In this document: piece after piece, positions 25,104-32,535 of the stretch
Layout: every line of letters begins with the position of its first letter
Position numbering within the stretch: the stretch's first letter is position 1
Origin: Mesorhizobium sp. WSM4313
Lineage (GTDB): Bacteria; Pseudomonadota; Alphaproteobacteria; Rhizobiales; Rhizobiaceae
Assembly (NCBI RefSeq): GCF_002294725.1
Contig: NZ_NSFT01000017.1
Location: forward strand, 1 to 64,000
Length of the DNA: 64,000 bases
Reading direction: 5' to 3'
Notes under the pieces: model-generated
Seen by the model: the letters and a program-made list of their open reading frames with translations, nothing else
Database searches by the model: none
Told to the model about the DNA's origin: nothing
Translations under genes and position numbers: made by a program

Positions 25104-25286
25104 TCGTCATCCACGGGCGGAGCAAGGAGCGAAGCGACGCGCGCAGACCCGAGGATCCATTCCGTTACTTGCGCCGTCGAATGCGACGATCCAGAATTCT
25201 GCACCGTCGCGGAGCGCCGAGGTCACGGCATGGATTCCAGGGTCTGCGCGCGTCGCTGCGCTCCTTGCTCCGCCCTAGAATGACGA
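25104..25286. repeat. TCGTCAT-bounded intergenic repeat, copy 1
   Basis: The element is bounded by TCGTCATCC and CTAGAATGACGA. It contains two inverted arms: GGCGGAGCAAGGAGCGAAGC at the left, and the complementary stretch ending TCCTTGCTCCGCC at the right. Conserved pieces CCGAGGATCCAT and GGCATGGATTC.AGGGTCTGCGCG recur at 35751-35908. It fills most of the 335-base gap between the GumN-like gene and xerC; the rest holds nothing I can name. Confidence 0.7.
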
Positions 25287-25303
25287 CGTCCCGCGGCGCC
25301 CGT

Positions 25304-26242
25304 TCACGCCCTTGGATGCGCCTTCTCGTAGATGTCGAGCAGCCTCGCGGTGTCGACGCCGGTGTAGATCTGGGTGGTCGACAGGCTGGCGTGGCCGAGC
25401 AGTTCCTGGATGGTGCGCAGGTCGCCGCCGCGGCCGAGCAGATGAGTGGCGAAGGAATGCCGCAAGGCATGCGGCGTCGCGGTGTCGGGCAGGTTGAGCG
25501 CCGAGCGCAGCTTCGCCATCTCGCGCTGGACGATGGCTGGGTTGAGCGGGCCGCCACGGGCGCCACGGAACAGCGGGCCGTCGGGACCAATATGGAAAGG
25601 GCAGAGCCGGCGGTATTCGGCAACCGCCTTGCGGGCCACCGGCAGCACCGGCACCAGCCGCGTCTTGCCGCCCTTGCCGGTGACGCGCAGCACACTGTCG
25701 GCTTCCGTTGCGAGGTCGGCGCCGGTCAGGCCCAGCGCCTCGGAGATGCGCAGGCCGGAGCCGTAGAGCAGCGTCAGCACGGCGGCGTTGCGTGCGGCGA
25801 TCCACGGCTCTTCCGCCAGTTGGCCCTCCATCGCCACGACCTGCCTGGCGTCGCTTGCCGTCAGCGGCTTGGGCAGCGATTTCGGCTGGCGCGGCGCGCG
25901 CAGGGCTGCGGCGCCTGCCGCGTTTACCATCCCGCGTTTTTCGAGAAAGCGCAGCAGCGAGCGGATGCCGGCAAGGCCGCGCCCTAGCGTGCGGGCGCCA
26001 GCGCCTTCATTGCGCCGCGCAGCGAGGAAGCCGCGCAGATCGGCCGGCCGCAGGTCCGCGATGTCGGAGATACCCGGCGCGCCGCCGCAATGGCCGGTCA
26101 AGAAGTGCAGGAACTGGCGGGTGTCGCGCTCATAGGCCTCGACCGTCTCCGGCGACAGGCGGCGCTCATGCGCCAGCGTTTTCAGCCAGGTCTCGCGGGC
26201 CGCCTGAAGGTCGGGTTTTGCCGGGATGAGGAATTCCTGCAT
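25304..26242 (-). CDS. xerC: Tyrosine recombinase XerC
   Basis: XerC, with XerD, resolves chromosome dimers at dif during division. The 312-residue protein has the SAM-like N-terminal domain (HERRLSPETVEAYERDTRQF) and all catalytic residues of the tyrosine recombinases: Arg165 (GSGLRISEAL), Lys190, His258 and Arg261 (HALRHSFATHLL), His284 (LLGHAS) and Tyr293 (TQIYTG). The start at 26242 is set by the family N-terminus. No integrase-type island lies next to it, so it is a housekeeping gene. XerC rather than XerD is from gene order and is less sure. Confidence 0.88.
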   Translation of the reverse strand: MQEFLIPAKPDLQAARETWLKTLAHERRLSPETVEAYERDTRQFLHFLTGHCGGAPGISDIADLRPADLRGFLAARRNEGAGARTLGRGLAGIRSLLRFLEKRGMVNAAGAAALRAPRQPKSLPKPLTASDARQVVAMEGQLAEEPWIAARNAAVLTLLYGSGLRISEALGLTGADLATEADSVLRVTGKGGKTRLVPVLPVARKAVAEYRRLCPFHIGPDGPLFRGARGGPLNPAIVQREMAKLRSALNLPDTATPHALRHSFATHLLGRGGDLRTIQELLGHASLSTTQIYTGVDTARLLDIYEKAHPRA

Positions 26243-26353
26243 GGGCTTTTTCCGTTTTTGGCAGTTTCGGACGTGCGGGTTAGGAAGCGGTGAAGAGGCG
26301 TCATTGAAATGACGGCTTGAGGGGATTAGAGCAGGGCAAAGGAAGCGCCGCCG

Positions 26354-26953
26354 ATGCCGAAGCTCGAAAACCCCGTACAGATGGCCGTGATCGGTGCCGC
26401 GCACGGCATCAAGGGCGAATTGCGGGTGAAAACCTTCACCGGAGACCCGCTGGCGCTGGCCGATTACGGCCCGCTTTATGCCAGGGACGGCCGCGCCTTC
26501 CAGATCATCGATATCAGACCTGCCGGGACTGTGGTGGTCGTGCGCTTCAAGGGCGTCGGTGACCGCAATGCCGCCGAGGCGTTGGCCGGCACCGAGCTTT
26601 TCGTCGACCGCTCGGTGTTGCCCGACGACGGCGAGGAGGACGAATTCTATCACGCCGATCTCATCGGCCTCGATGTCAGGGACGATACGGGCGTCATCGG
26701 CAGGGTCGTCGCCGTGCATAATTTCGGTGGCGGCGACATACTCGACGTCACGCTTGCCGGTCGCAAGGGCGTGCTGATACCGTTCACGCAGGCCGCGGTG
26801 CCGCATGTCTCGATCGCCGACGGATTCGTTGAGGTCAACCCTCAGGCGGCGGGGCTGGTCGAAGACGAAGAAGGCGACGAAGCGCCCAGGGATGCCGGCT
26901 TCGACCCGAAGGGTCGGCCGCGCGGACCGAAGGATGCCGGGGGCAATCGGTGA
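26354..26953 (+). CDS. rimM: 16S rRNA processing protein RimM
   Basis: RimM binds S19 and aids 30S maturation. The 199-residue protein has the RimM N-domain (MAVIGAAHGIKGELRVKTFTGDP) and the PRC-barrel domain (EFYHADLIGLDV, FGGGDILDV, VLIPFTQAAVP). About 30 C-terminal residues, charged and glycine-rich, extend beyond the usual end. The last four bases overlap trmD (ATGA-type coupling with GTGA). Confidence 0.95.
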   Translation: MPKLENPVQMAVIGAAHGIKGELRVKTFTGDPLALADYGPLYARDGRAFQIIDIRPAGTVVVVRFKGVGDRNAAEALAGTELFVDRSVLPDDGEEDEFYHADLIGLDVRDDTGVIGRVVAVHNFGGGDILDVTLAGRKGVLIPFTQAAVPHVSIADGFVEVNPQAAGLVEDEEGDEAPRDAGFDPKGRPRGPKDAGGNR

Positions 26954-27648
26954 GCTTTGCCGCCTCGGTGCTGACGCTCTATCCAGAGATGTTTCCGGGC
27001 GCGCTCGGCCTGTCGCTGGCCGGCCGCGCGCTGGAGGCCGGAACTTGGTCGCTCGAAGCGATCCAGATCCGCGATTTCGCCACCGACAGGCATCGCACCG
27101 TCGACGACACGCCGGCCGGCGGCGGCGCCGGCATGGTGATGCGCGCCGACGTGCTGGCCAAGGCCATAGACCACGCCTCGCCGCCGGGCGACGAGCGCCC
27201 AAGGCTGCTGATGAGCCCGCGCGGCAAACCGCTGACCCAGGCGCGTGTGCGTGAGCTCGCCGCCGGCCCGGGCGTCGTCATAGTGTGCGGTCGCTTCGAA
27301 GGAGTCGACCAGCGGCTGATCGAGGCGCGAGAACTGGAAGAGGTCTCGATCGGCGATTTCATCCTGTCGGGCGGCGAGCCGGCAGCACTTGTGCTGCTCG
27401 ATGCCGTGGTGCGGCTGCTGCCGGGCGTCATGGGCAATGCGGTCTCTGGCGAGGAAGAGAGTTTCGAGAACGGCCTGCTTGAGCATCCGCATTATACGCG
27501 GCCGCAGGACTTCGAAGGCAGGTCGATTCCCGACGTGCTGATTTCCGGCAACCACAAGAAGATCGCCGAATGGCGGCGCTCCGAGGCCGAGAAGCTGACA
27601 CGGGAGCGGCGGCCAGATTTGCTGCGCGCTCAGCCCTTGGTGAAATAA
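26950..27648 (+). CDS. trmD: tRNA (guanine37-N1)-methyltransferase
   Basis: TrmD makes m1G37 in tRNAs. The 232-residue protein has VLTLYPEMFPGAL, RTVDDTPAGGGAGMVM, and the SAM-binding knot motifs CGRFEGVDQRLIE and IGDFILSGGEPAALV. A GTG start at 26950 overlaps the rimM stop. Its end overlaps the end of the opposite-strand TauE/SafE gene by 19 bases. Confidence 0.96.
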   Translation: MSFAASVLTLYPEMFPGALGLSLAGRALEAGTWSLEAIQIRDFATDRHRTVDDTPAGGGAGMVMRADVLAKAIDHASPPGDERPRLLMSPRGKPLTQARVRELAAGPGVVIVCGRFEGVDQRLIEARELEEVSIGDFILSGGEPAALVLLDAVVRLLPGVMGNAVSGEEESFENGLLEHPHYTRPQDFEGRSIPDVLISGNHKKIAEWRRSEAEKLTRERRPDLLRAQPLVK

Positions 27649-28382
27649 TAAAAGGCCAGGAACAGGCCGACGGCGACGACGAAGCCGCGCACGAGATTTT
27701 GCGGCACGCGCTTGGCGATCCAGACGCCGGCATAGCCGCCGAGCGCGCCGCCCGGGATCATGACGATCGCCTGCGGCCAGGCGACAACGCCGCCCGAAAC
27801 GAAGACCAGGATGGCGATGGCTGCGATCACCACGGCCAGCATGTTCTTCAGCGCGTTGAGCCGGTGGTAGTCGCCGGCCTGCGTCAGGCCGAGCGTCGCC
27901 AGCATCATCACGCCCATGCCGGCGCCGAAAAAGCCGCCATAGACGGAGGTCGCGAACTGGGCGAGCGATCCGGCGAATGAGCCGACCTTGGCTTCGGCCC
28001 CAGGCTTGGGCGCCGGTTTCAGCCACGGCCCGGCGGCGAACAGCGCGGTGGCGGCGATCAGCAGCCAGGGCACCAGCGCGCGGAAGGACGGGTTGGAGAG
28101 CGCAAGCAGGATCAGCGAGCCGGCCAGCGCGCCGAGGGCGGAGATGACGCAGAGCAGCAGCGCCTGGCGCCAGAAATGCCTGATGTCGTCGAGATAGGCG
28201 AGCGTCGAGGTGATATAGCCGGGAAATTGCGTCACCGAGGAGGTAGCATTGGCGACGATCGGCGGCAGGCCGACCAAGCTCATGGCGCCGAAGGTGACGA
28301 AGGTGCCGCCGCCGGCGACGGCATTGACCGCGCCGGAGACAAAGCCTGAGAAAAAGAGCAAGGCGGCATCGAAAAAAGTCAT
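27630..28382 (-). CDS. TauE/SafE-family sulfite/anion exporter
   Basis: This 250-residue protein has seven or eight hydrophobic helices and the glycine-rich TauE/SafE repeats FVSGAVNAVAGGGTFVTFGAM and FFGAGMGVMMLATLGL. Members move sulfite, sulfoacetate or other small anions out of the cell; the substrate here is not known. It lies alone and convergent with trmD. Confidence 0.87.
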   Translation of the reverse strand: MTFFDAALLFFSGFVSGAVNAVAGGGTFVTFGAMSLVGLPPIVANATSSVTQFPGYITSTLAYLDDIRHFWRQALLLCVISALGALAGSLILLALSNPSFRALVPWLLIAATALFAAGPWLKPAPKPGAEAKVGSFAGSLAQFATSVYGGFFGAGMGVMMLATLGLTQAGDYHRLNALKNMLAVVIAAIAILVFVSGGVVAWPQAIVMIPGGALGGYAGVWIAKRVPQNLVRGFVVAVGLFLAFYYFTKG

Positions 28383-28479
28383 TTTCCCCGCTTAGGAAGC
28401 TTGCGAGCCGCGCGCAACCCGGCACGGCCGCAGTAAATGTGGGCCATGGGCGCAAATATGCCGCAACGCCCTTGTCTTG

Positions 28480-28527
28480 ATGCATGTCGGGGTTCCCGAA
28501 CCGCGCGCACTTCCGGGCGACATGCAT
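28480..28527. repeat. Inverted repeat upstream of rplS
   Basis: ATGCATGTCG (28480-28489) and CGACATGCAT (28518-28527) are exact inverted repeats. The second pair, GGTTCCCGAA and TTCCGGG, inside them extends the stem imperfectly. The 343-base gap 28383-28725 holds this element and the rplS leader; no gene is convincing there. Confidence 0.6.
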
Positions 28528-28725
28528 TAGGGCGTGACAAAGCGGCAAAATGGCTGTATGTGCCCGCCCGAACCGGAAGAACGATCTTTCGGGCCCGTCA
28601 ACAAGTGCGGTGTAGCCGTCCCTGCCCAATGTCGAAGACAAAGGGCATAGCCGAGCGGTCATTGGAACTGCAAGGCGAGCTGAGAACGCTCTGACTGTCG
28701 GAAGAACAAGAAGTGGATATTTGAG

Positions 28726-29247
28726 ATGGATCTCATCCGTCAGCTCGAGGCCGAACAGGCCGCCAAGATCGAAGCCAAGCGCAAGCTGCCCGAATTCCAG
28801 CCGGGCGACACCGTGCGCGTCCAGGTGCGCGTCACCGAAGGCACCCGCACCCGCGTCCAGGCCTATGAGGGAGTCGTCATCGCCCGCGCCGGCTCGGGCT
28901 TCCAGGAGAATTTCACCGTACGCAAGATTTCCTACGGCGAAGGCGTCGAGCGCGTTTTCCCGGTCTATTCGCCGATGGTCGAGGGTGTCGAGATCGTGCG
29001 CCGCGGCAAGGTTCGCCGCGCCAAGCTCTATTACCTGCGCGACCGTCGCGGCAAGTCGGCCCGCATTTCGGAAAACACCGGCGTACGCGCCCGCAAGCTG
29101 AACGATGAAGAGCGCGATGCGCTGAACGCCGAACGCGCCCGCATCGAGGCCGAAAAGGTCGCCGCCGCCCAGGCGCTGGCCGCCGAGACGGCCGCCAAGG
29201 AAGCCGCCGAGAAAAAGGCTGCCGCCGAGGCCGCTTCGGCCGAATAA
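28726..29247 (+). CDS. rplS: 50S ribosomal protein L19
   Basis: L19 sits at the 30S-50S interface. The first 120 residues are the standard protein: MDLIRQLEAEQA, FQPGDTVRVQVRV, RVQAYEGVVIARAG, KISYGEGVERVFP and RRGKVRRAKLYYLRDRRGKSARI. The remaining roughly 50 residues are a charged, alanine-rich helix (EAEKVAAAQALAAETAAKEA) that many L19 proteins lack but that rhizobial ones often carry. A strong terminator follows. Confidence 0.97.
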   Translation: MDLIRQLEAEQAAKIEAKRKLPEFQPGDTVRVQVRVTEGTRTRVQAYEGVVIARAGSGFQENFTVRKISYGEGVERVFPVYSPMVEGVEIVRRGKVRRAKLYYLRDRRGKSARISENTGVRARKLNDEERDALNAERARIEAEKVAAAQALAAETAAKEAAEKKAAAEAASAE

Positions 29248-29270
29248 GGTTTTGCGAGACAGGTTTCGGA

Positions 29271-29294
29271 AAGGCGGCTTCGGCCGCCTTTTTT
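29271..29294 (+). terminator. Terminator after rplS
   Basis: AAGGCGGC and GCCGCCTT pair around a TTCG tetraloop and are followed directly by TTTT, a standard intrinsic terminator 23 bases after the rplS stop. Confidence 0.92.
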
Positions 29295-29496
29295 CGTTGT
29301 GCAGCTGTCGCAAGCGTGCGGAATTTGATCGAAGCCTTCGCGTTTCGAACCATCCTTGAAGAGCACTGGATTGCGCATTCACGCGCCGCGGCAGTGCGGA
29401 GCGGCTTGCAAGGCGCATGCGGCAAGCTAAAGTCGGCGCCGGATTTTCTCTTGGCGCGTGAACATCGCGCGGCCAATCATCTTCGGGGAGTTTGTC

Positions 29497-30294
29497 ATGA
29501 CCAAGTCGAAACTGCTGCTGGCCGCCATGGTGGCCTGGCTTCTCGCGCCTGTCGCGGCGCTCGCCGACAATTTGCCGGACCTCGGCGGCAGGAAGGTCGT
29601 GGTGGTGACGGAAAACGCCTATCCGCCGCTGCAGTTCATCGACAAGAAGACCGGCAAGCAGATCGGCTGGGAATATGACGCGATGGACGAGATCGCCAAG
29701 CGGCTGAACTTCAAGGTCGAATACCAGAACACCTCCTGGGACGCGATGATCCAGGCGGTCTCCGACAATCAGTACAACATCGGCATGACCGGCATCACCA
29801 TCAAGGACGACCGCAAGGAGAAGGTCGACTTCTCCGATCCTTATATGCGCTCGGAGCAGTTCATGCTGGTGCGCGGCGACGAAAGCCGCTTCACCGACGC
29901 CAAGAGCTTCGGTGCCTTCAAGGACGGGCTGATCGGCGCCCAGCCCGGTACCACGCCCTTCTACACCGCCGTCTACAGCGTGCTCGACGGCAATGAGCAG
30001 AACCCGCGCATAAAGCTGTTCGAGACGTTCGGCGCGACCGTGCAGGCGCTGAAATCGGGCGACGTCGACGTTGTGCTCACCGACGGCACCGCCGGCCAGG
30101 GCTATGTCGATGCCTCCGAAGGCAAGCTCAAGCTGATCGGCGGACCGCTCGGCACCGAGGATTTCGGCTTCATCTTCCCGAAAGGGTCGGACCTGGTAAA
30201 GCCGGTGAATGCCGCGATCGCTTCGCTGAAGGCGGACGGCACGTTGGACAAGCTCAACAAGAAGTGGTTCCTCGATTACAAGATGGGGCAGTGA
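29497..30294 (+). CDS. ABC transporter substrate-binding protein (polar amino acid type)
   Basis: This 265-residue periplasmic binding protein has a signal peptide ending at VAALA near residue 23 and the SBP family-3 pattern: VVVTENAYPPLQFIDKKTGK, IGWEYDAMDEIAKRLN, and VDFSDPYMRSEQFMLV. Family members bind amino acids or opines. The start at 29497 follows GGGGAG; the frame start at 29458 adds residues before the signal peptide. The permease gene follows after a 156-base repeat. No ATPase gene is nearby. Confidence 0.9.
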   Translation: MTKSKLLLAAMVAWLLAPVAALADNLPDLGGRKVVVVTENAYPPLQFIDKKTGKQIGWEYDAMDEIAKRLNFKVEYQNTSWDAMIQAVSDNQYNIGMTGITIKDDRKEKVDFSDPYMRSEQFMLVRGDESRFTDAKSFGAFKDGLIGAQPGTTPFYTAVYSVLDGNEQNPRIKLFETFGATVQALKSGDVDVVLTDGTAGQGYVDASEGKLKLIGGPLGTEDFGFIFPKGSDLVKPVNAAIASLKADGTLDKLNKKWFLDYKMGQ

Positions 30295-30351
30295 ACTCGT
30301 CTTGTTGCGCGCAGTGAGTTTGCAGGAAATTGCGCTGACCTTGCGCCAAGT

Positions 30352-30507
30352 CCCCCCTCTCTGGCCTGCCGGCCATCTCCCCCTCAAGGAGGGAGATCGG
30401 ATGTCGCGCCGGCTTTCGCTAATCTCCAACGCTGCAGGATGGGCGATGAGGCCGAAGCTGCTAATCTCCCCCCTTGACGGGGAGATGTCCGGCAGGACAG
30501 AGGGGGG
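30352..30507. repeat. CCCCCTCT / GGACATCTCC intergenic repeat, copy 1
   Basis: The ends CCCCCCTCTCTGGCCTGCCGG and GGCAGGACAGAGGGGGG are near-complementary. Inside are a second inverted pair around CATCTCCCCCTCAAGG and the CCGGCTTTCGCTAATCTCCA core. Copies at 41523 and 42378 share the parts. It lies between the substrate-binding protein and permease genes of one transporter. Confidence 0.8.
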
Positions 30508-30555
30508 TCTCGTAGAACGCTGCTATCGCAAAAATGGCCGCGATGGCATCGCCTG

Positions 30556-31368
30556 ATGGCAGCGCTCGCGTCCACCTCCAAAGCCGAATTCCCCTGGTGG
30601 CTGGCCGCTGCCCTCGTTCTGGCATTGGCCGCCGCTGTCGCCATCGCCTCCAGCGACCTCTATGCGCAAGTCTTCGCCACCGTCACCAAGGGCATCGGCA
30701 TCACCATCTTTGTCACCGCGGTCGCTTTCGCCTTAGCCTCCGCCTTCGGGCTTGGCATCGCGCTGATGGCGCTGTCGGGATCGCAGTGGCTGCGCCAGAC
30801 CGCGCGCTTCTATGTCGAGATCATCCGCGGCGTGCCGATCCTGGTGCTGTTGTTCTGGATCGCCTTTGCCGGCGCGCCGGCCTTCGTCGCCGCCTGGAAT
30901 GCGCTGACCGCGCCGCTGCAGGGCGCCGGCCTGATCGGCGAGCTGCTGGTGCGCGACGTCTCGCTGCTCTGGCGCGCCATCATGGCTTTGACCATCGGCT
31001 ACTCGGCCTTCATCTCGGAAGTGTTCCGCGCCGGCATCCAGTCGGTCGAGAAGGGCCAGATCGAGGCGGCCAAGGCGCTCGGGCTCAGCCGAGTCCAGCG
31101 CTTCCGGCTGATCGTCTTCCCGCAGGCGATCCGCACCATCCTGCCACCGCTCGGCAACGACTTCGTCGCCATGGTCAAGGATTCCTCGCTGGTCTCGGTG
31201 CTCGGCGTCGCCGACATCACCCAGATGGGCAAGGTCTATGCCGCGGGCTCCTTCCGCTTCTTCGAGACCTATTCGATCGTCGCCTATATCTACCTGATCC
31301 TCACCGTCGGCCTGTCGCTGGCACTGCGGGCGCTGGAACAGCGGCTGCGCCGCCAGCATCAGGAATAG
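30556..31368 (+). CDS. ABC transporter permease (amino acid type)
   Basis: This 270-residue inner-membrane protein has about five to six helices and the His/Glu/Gln/Arg-type permease pattern: VTKGIGITIFVTAVAFALAS at the start, RFYVEIIRGVPILVLLFW, and the EAA loop FRAGIQSVEKGQIEAAKALG, where the ATPase docks. It would work with the binding protein at 29497. The required ATPase is not in this cluster and must be encoded elsewhere or shared. Confidence 0.9.
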   Translation: MAALASTSKAEFPWWLAAALVLALAAAVAIASSDLYAQVFATVTKGIGITIFVTAVAFALASAFGLGIALMALSGSQWLRQTARFYVEIIRGVPILVLLFWIAFAGAPAFVAAWNALTAPLQGAGLIGELLVRDVSLLWRAIMALTIGYSAFISEVFRAGIQSVEKGQIEAAKALGLSRVQRFRLIVFPQAIRTILPPLGNDFVAMVKDSSLVSVLGVADITQMGKVYAAGSFRFFETYSIVAYIYLILTVGLSLALRALEQRLRRQHQE

Positions 31369-31405
31369 CCGGAAGCAAAGTCCGCGCTCCCTCATTGTTT
31401 TTGAC

Positions 31406-31449
31406 GCAATTCCGGACGGAAAACCGGTTCCCACTTTTCCTGGAATTGC
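31406..31449. repeat. GCAATTCC inverted-end repeat, copy 2 (short form)
   Basis: A 44-base element, GCAATTCCGGACGGAAAACC to CACTTTTCCTGGAATTGC, of the same short form as the copy at 1518. It lies between the permease gene and the methyltransferase gene. Confidence 0.85.
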
Positions 31450-31488
31450 TCTAGTTTGGGTCATGTGCATCCGGCGGAGGAGACGCCC

Positions 31489-32139
31489 ATGAATTTCGAC
31501 AAAGCCAATGCGGCGCTGGATTCCGTCTATTCGGCCGATTCGCCGGAAGGGCTCGCAAAGGCCTATGCCGACTGGGCGGCGACTTACGACAGCGAGACCG
31601 CCTCGCTGGGCTACCTTCTGCCTTTCCTCATCGCCGCCTGGGTGGCGCGGCACGTGCCGGCGGGCGAAGGTCCGCTGCTCGACGCCGGCTGCGGCACGGG
31701 CCTGTCGGGGCCGTCGCTGAAGGCTTTGGGCTATGGCGACATCGCCGGGCTCGACCTCTCCGACGACATGCTGAAGATCGCCGGCAGCCGTCAGGCCAAT
31801 GGCAGGCCGGCCTATAGCGAGCTGAAGAAGGCGATGCTCGGCGGCCCGCTGCCCTGGCCCGACCGGCATTTCCGCGCCTTCTTCTCGACCGGCGTCTTCA
31901 CCATCGGCCACGCGCCGGCTTCGGGATTGCATGAGCTGGTGCGCATCACCAAGAGCGGCGGCCACGCCATCTTCACCGTGCGCGACCAGGTTTTCGAGAG
32001 CGGCGGCTTCCAGGCAGTGTTCGACGAGTTGGCAGAGGCGGGGAAATGGCGGCTGGTCGAGGAGAGCCCGTGGTTCCGCTGCTATGCCATCGGCGATCCG
32101 GAAGCGCTGGTGAAGACGTTTGTGTTCGAGGTGGTGTGA
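31489..32139 (+). CDS. Class I SAM-dependent methyltransferase
   Basis: This 216-residue protein has the SAM-binding motif LLDAGCGTGLSGPSLKALG, then DIAGLDLSDDMLKIA and the motif-IV-like FRAFFSTGVFTIGHAP. The substrate is unknown. The ATG at 31489 follows GGAGGAGAC; the frame start at 31456 is not supported. A RIME-like repeat begins ten bases after the stop. Confidence 0.85.
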   Translation: MNFDKANAALDSVYSADSPEGLAKAYADWAATYDSETASLGYLLPFLIAAWVARHVPAGEGPLLDAGCGTGLSGPSLKALGYGDIAGLDLSDDMLKIAGSRQANGRPAYSELKKAMLGGPLPWPDRHFRAFFSTGVFTIGHAPASGLHELVRITKSGGHAIFTVRDQVFESGGFQAVFDELAEAGKWRLVEESPWFRCYAIGDPEALVKTFVFEVV

Positions 32140-32148
32140 GCGCAGCCT

Positions 32149-32299
32149 TCCCCTTCTCCCCTTGTGGGAGAAGGTGGCCGCGAAGCGGCCGGATGAGGGG
32201 TGCTCCAGGCAAAACCAGCGTCTCACTCCGCTGGAACACCCCTCATCCGTCTCGGCGCTGCGCGCCGATCCACCTTCTCCCACAGGGGGAGAAGGGGAA
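32149..32299. repeat. RIME-like intergenic repeat, copy 2
   Basis: A complete copy bounded by CCCCTTCTCCCCTTGTGGGAG and CTCCCACAGGGGGAGAAGGGG. The inner inverted pair GGATGAGGGGTGCTCCAG and CTGGAACACCCCTCATCC and the CGGCGCTGCGCGCCGATCC motif match the copy at 125-294. The outer TTCTCC bases present here are missing at 125. Confidence 0.85.
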
Positions 32300-32535
32300 G
32301 TCGCGCTAATTGCCGAAAAGGCAAAACATTGCTATCTACCGCGCCATGGAAAAGCTTTTCAGCGATCCGGCTTATAAGGGTTTCGTGCTGCAGGACAGAA
32401 AGCGCCTGCCGTCGCGTTTCTCCGCGCGCGTCTGCGGCGCGCTCACCAGCCGACTTCGCTGAACCGACCGATCGCAGTCGTCGCGCCGGATTGCCGGCGT
32501 CCTTTTCCCATTCTCATATCGACGGATTTACGCAC
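32300..32535. other. Leader region of leuC
   Basis: The 236 bases between the RIME-like repeat and leuC hold the leuC promoter and leader. A 38-codon frame opens at 32346 with MEKLFSDPAYKGF, but it has only a scatter of leucines and no run of Leu codons, and no clear terminator/antiterminator pair follows, so I do not call it a leader peptide. Confidence 0.4.

Noticed and set aside
25304..26242. Integrase of a genomic island
   Set aside because: The length, intact catalytic set and housekeeping neighbours fit XerC. There is no tRNA gene or attachment repeat beside it.
28437..28694. An 85-codon frame upstream of rplS
   Set aside because: It spans an inverted repeat, has no ribosome site and no family likeness; it is more likely chance in GC-rich DNA.
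26842..30429. A 1195-codon open frame on the minus strand
   Set aside because: It runs antisense through rimM, trmD and rplS, has the arginine/glycine/leucine bias of a shadow frame in GC-rich DNA, and shows no family motif. The real minus-strand gene in it is the TauE/SafE gene in another frame.
32346..32462. A 38-codon frame upstream of leuC as a leucine leader peptide
   Set aside because: It has only a few scattered leucine codons and no terminator/antiterminator pair follows, so attenuation is not supported.
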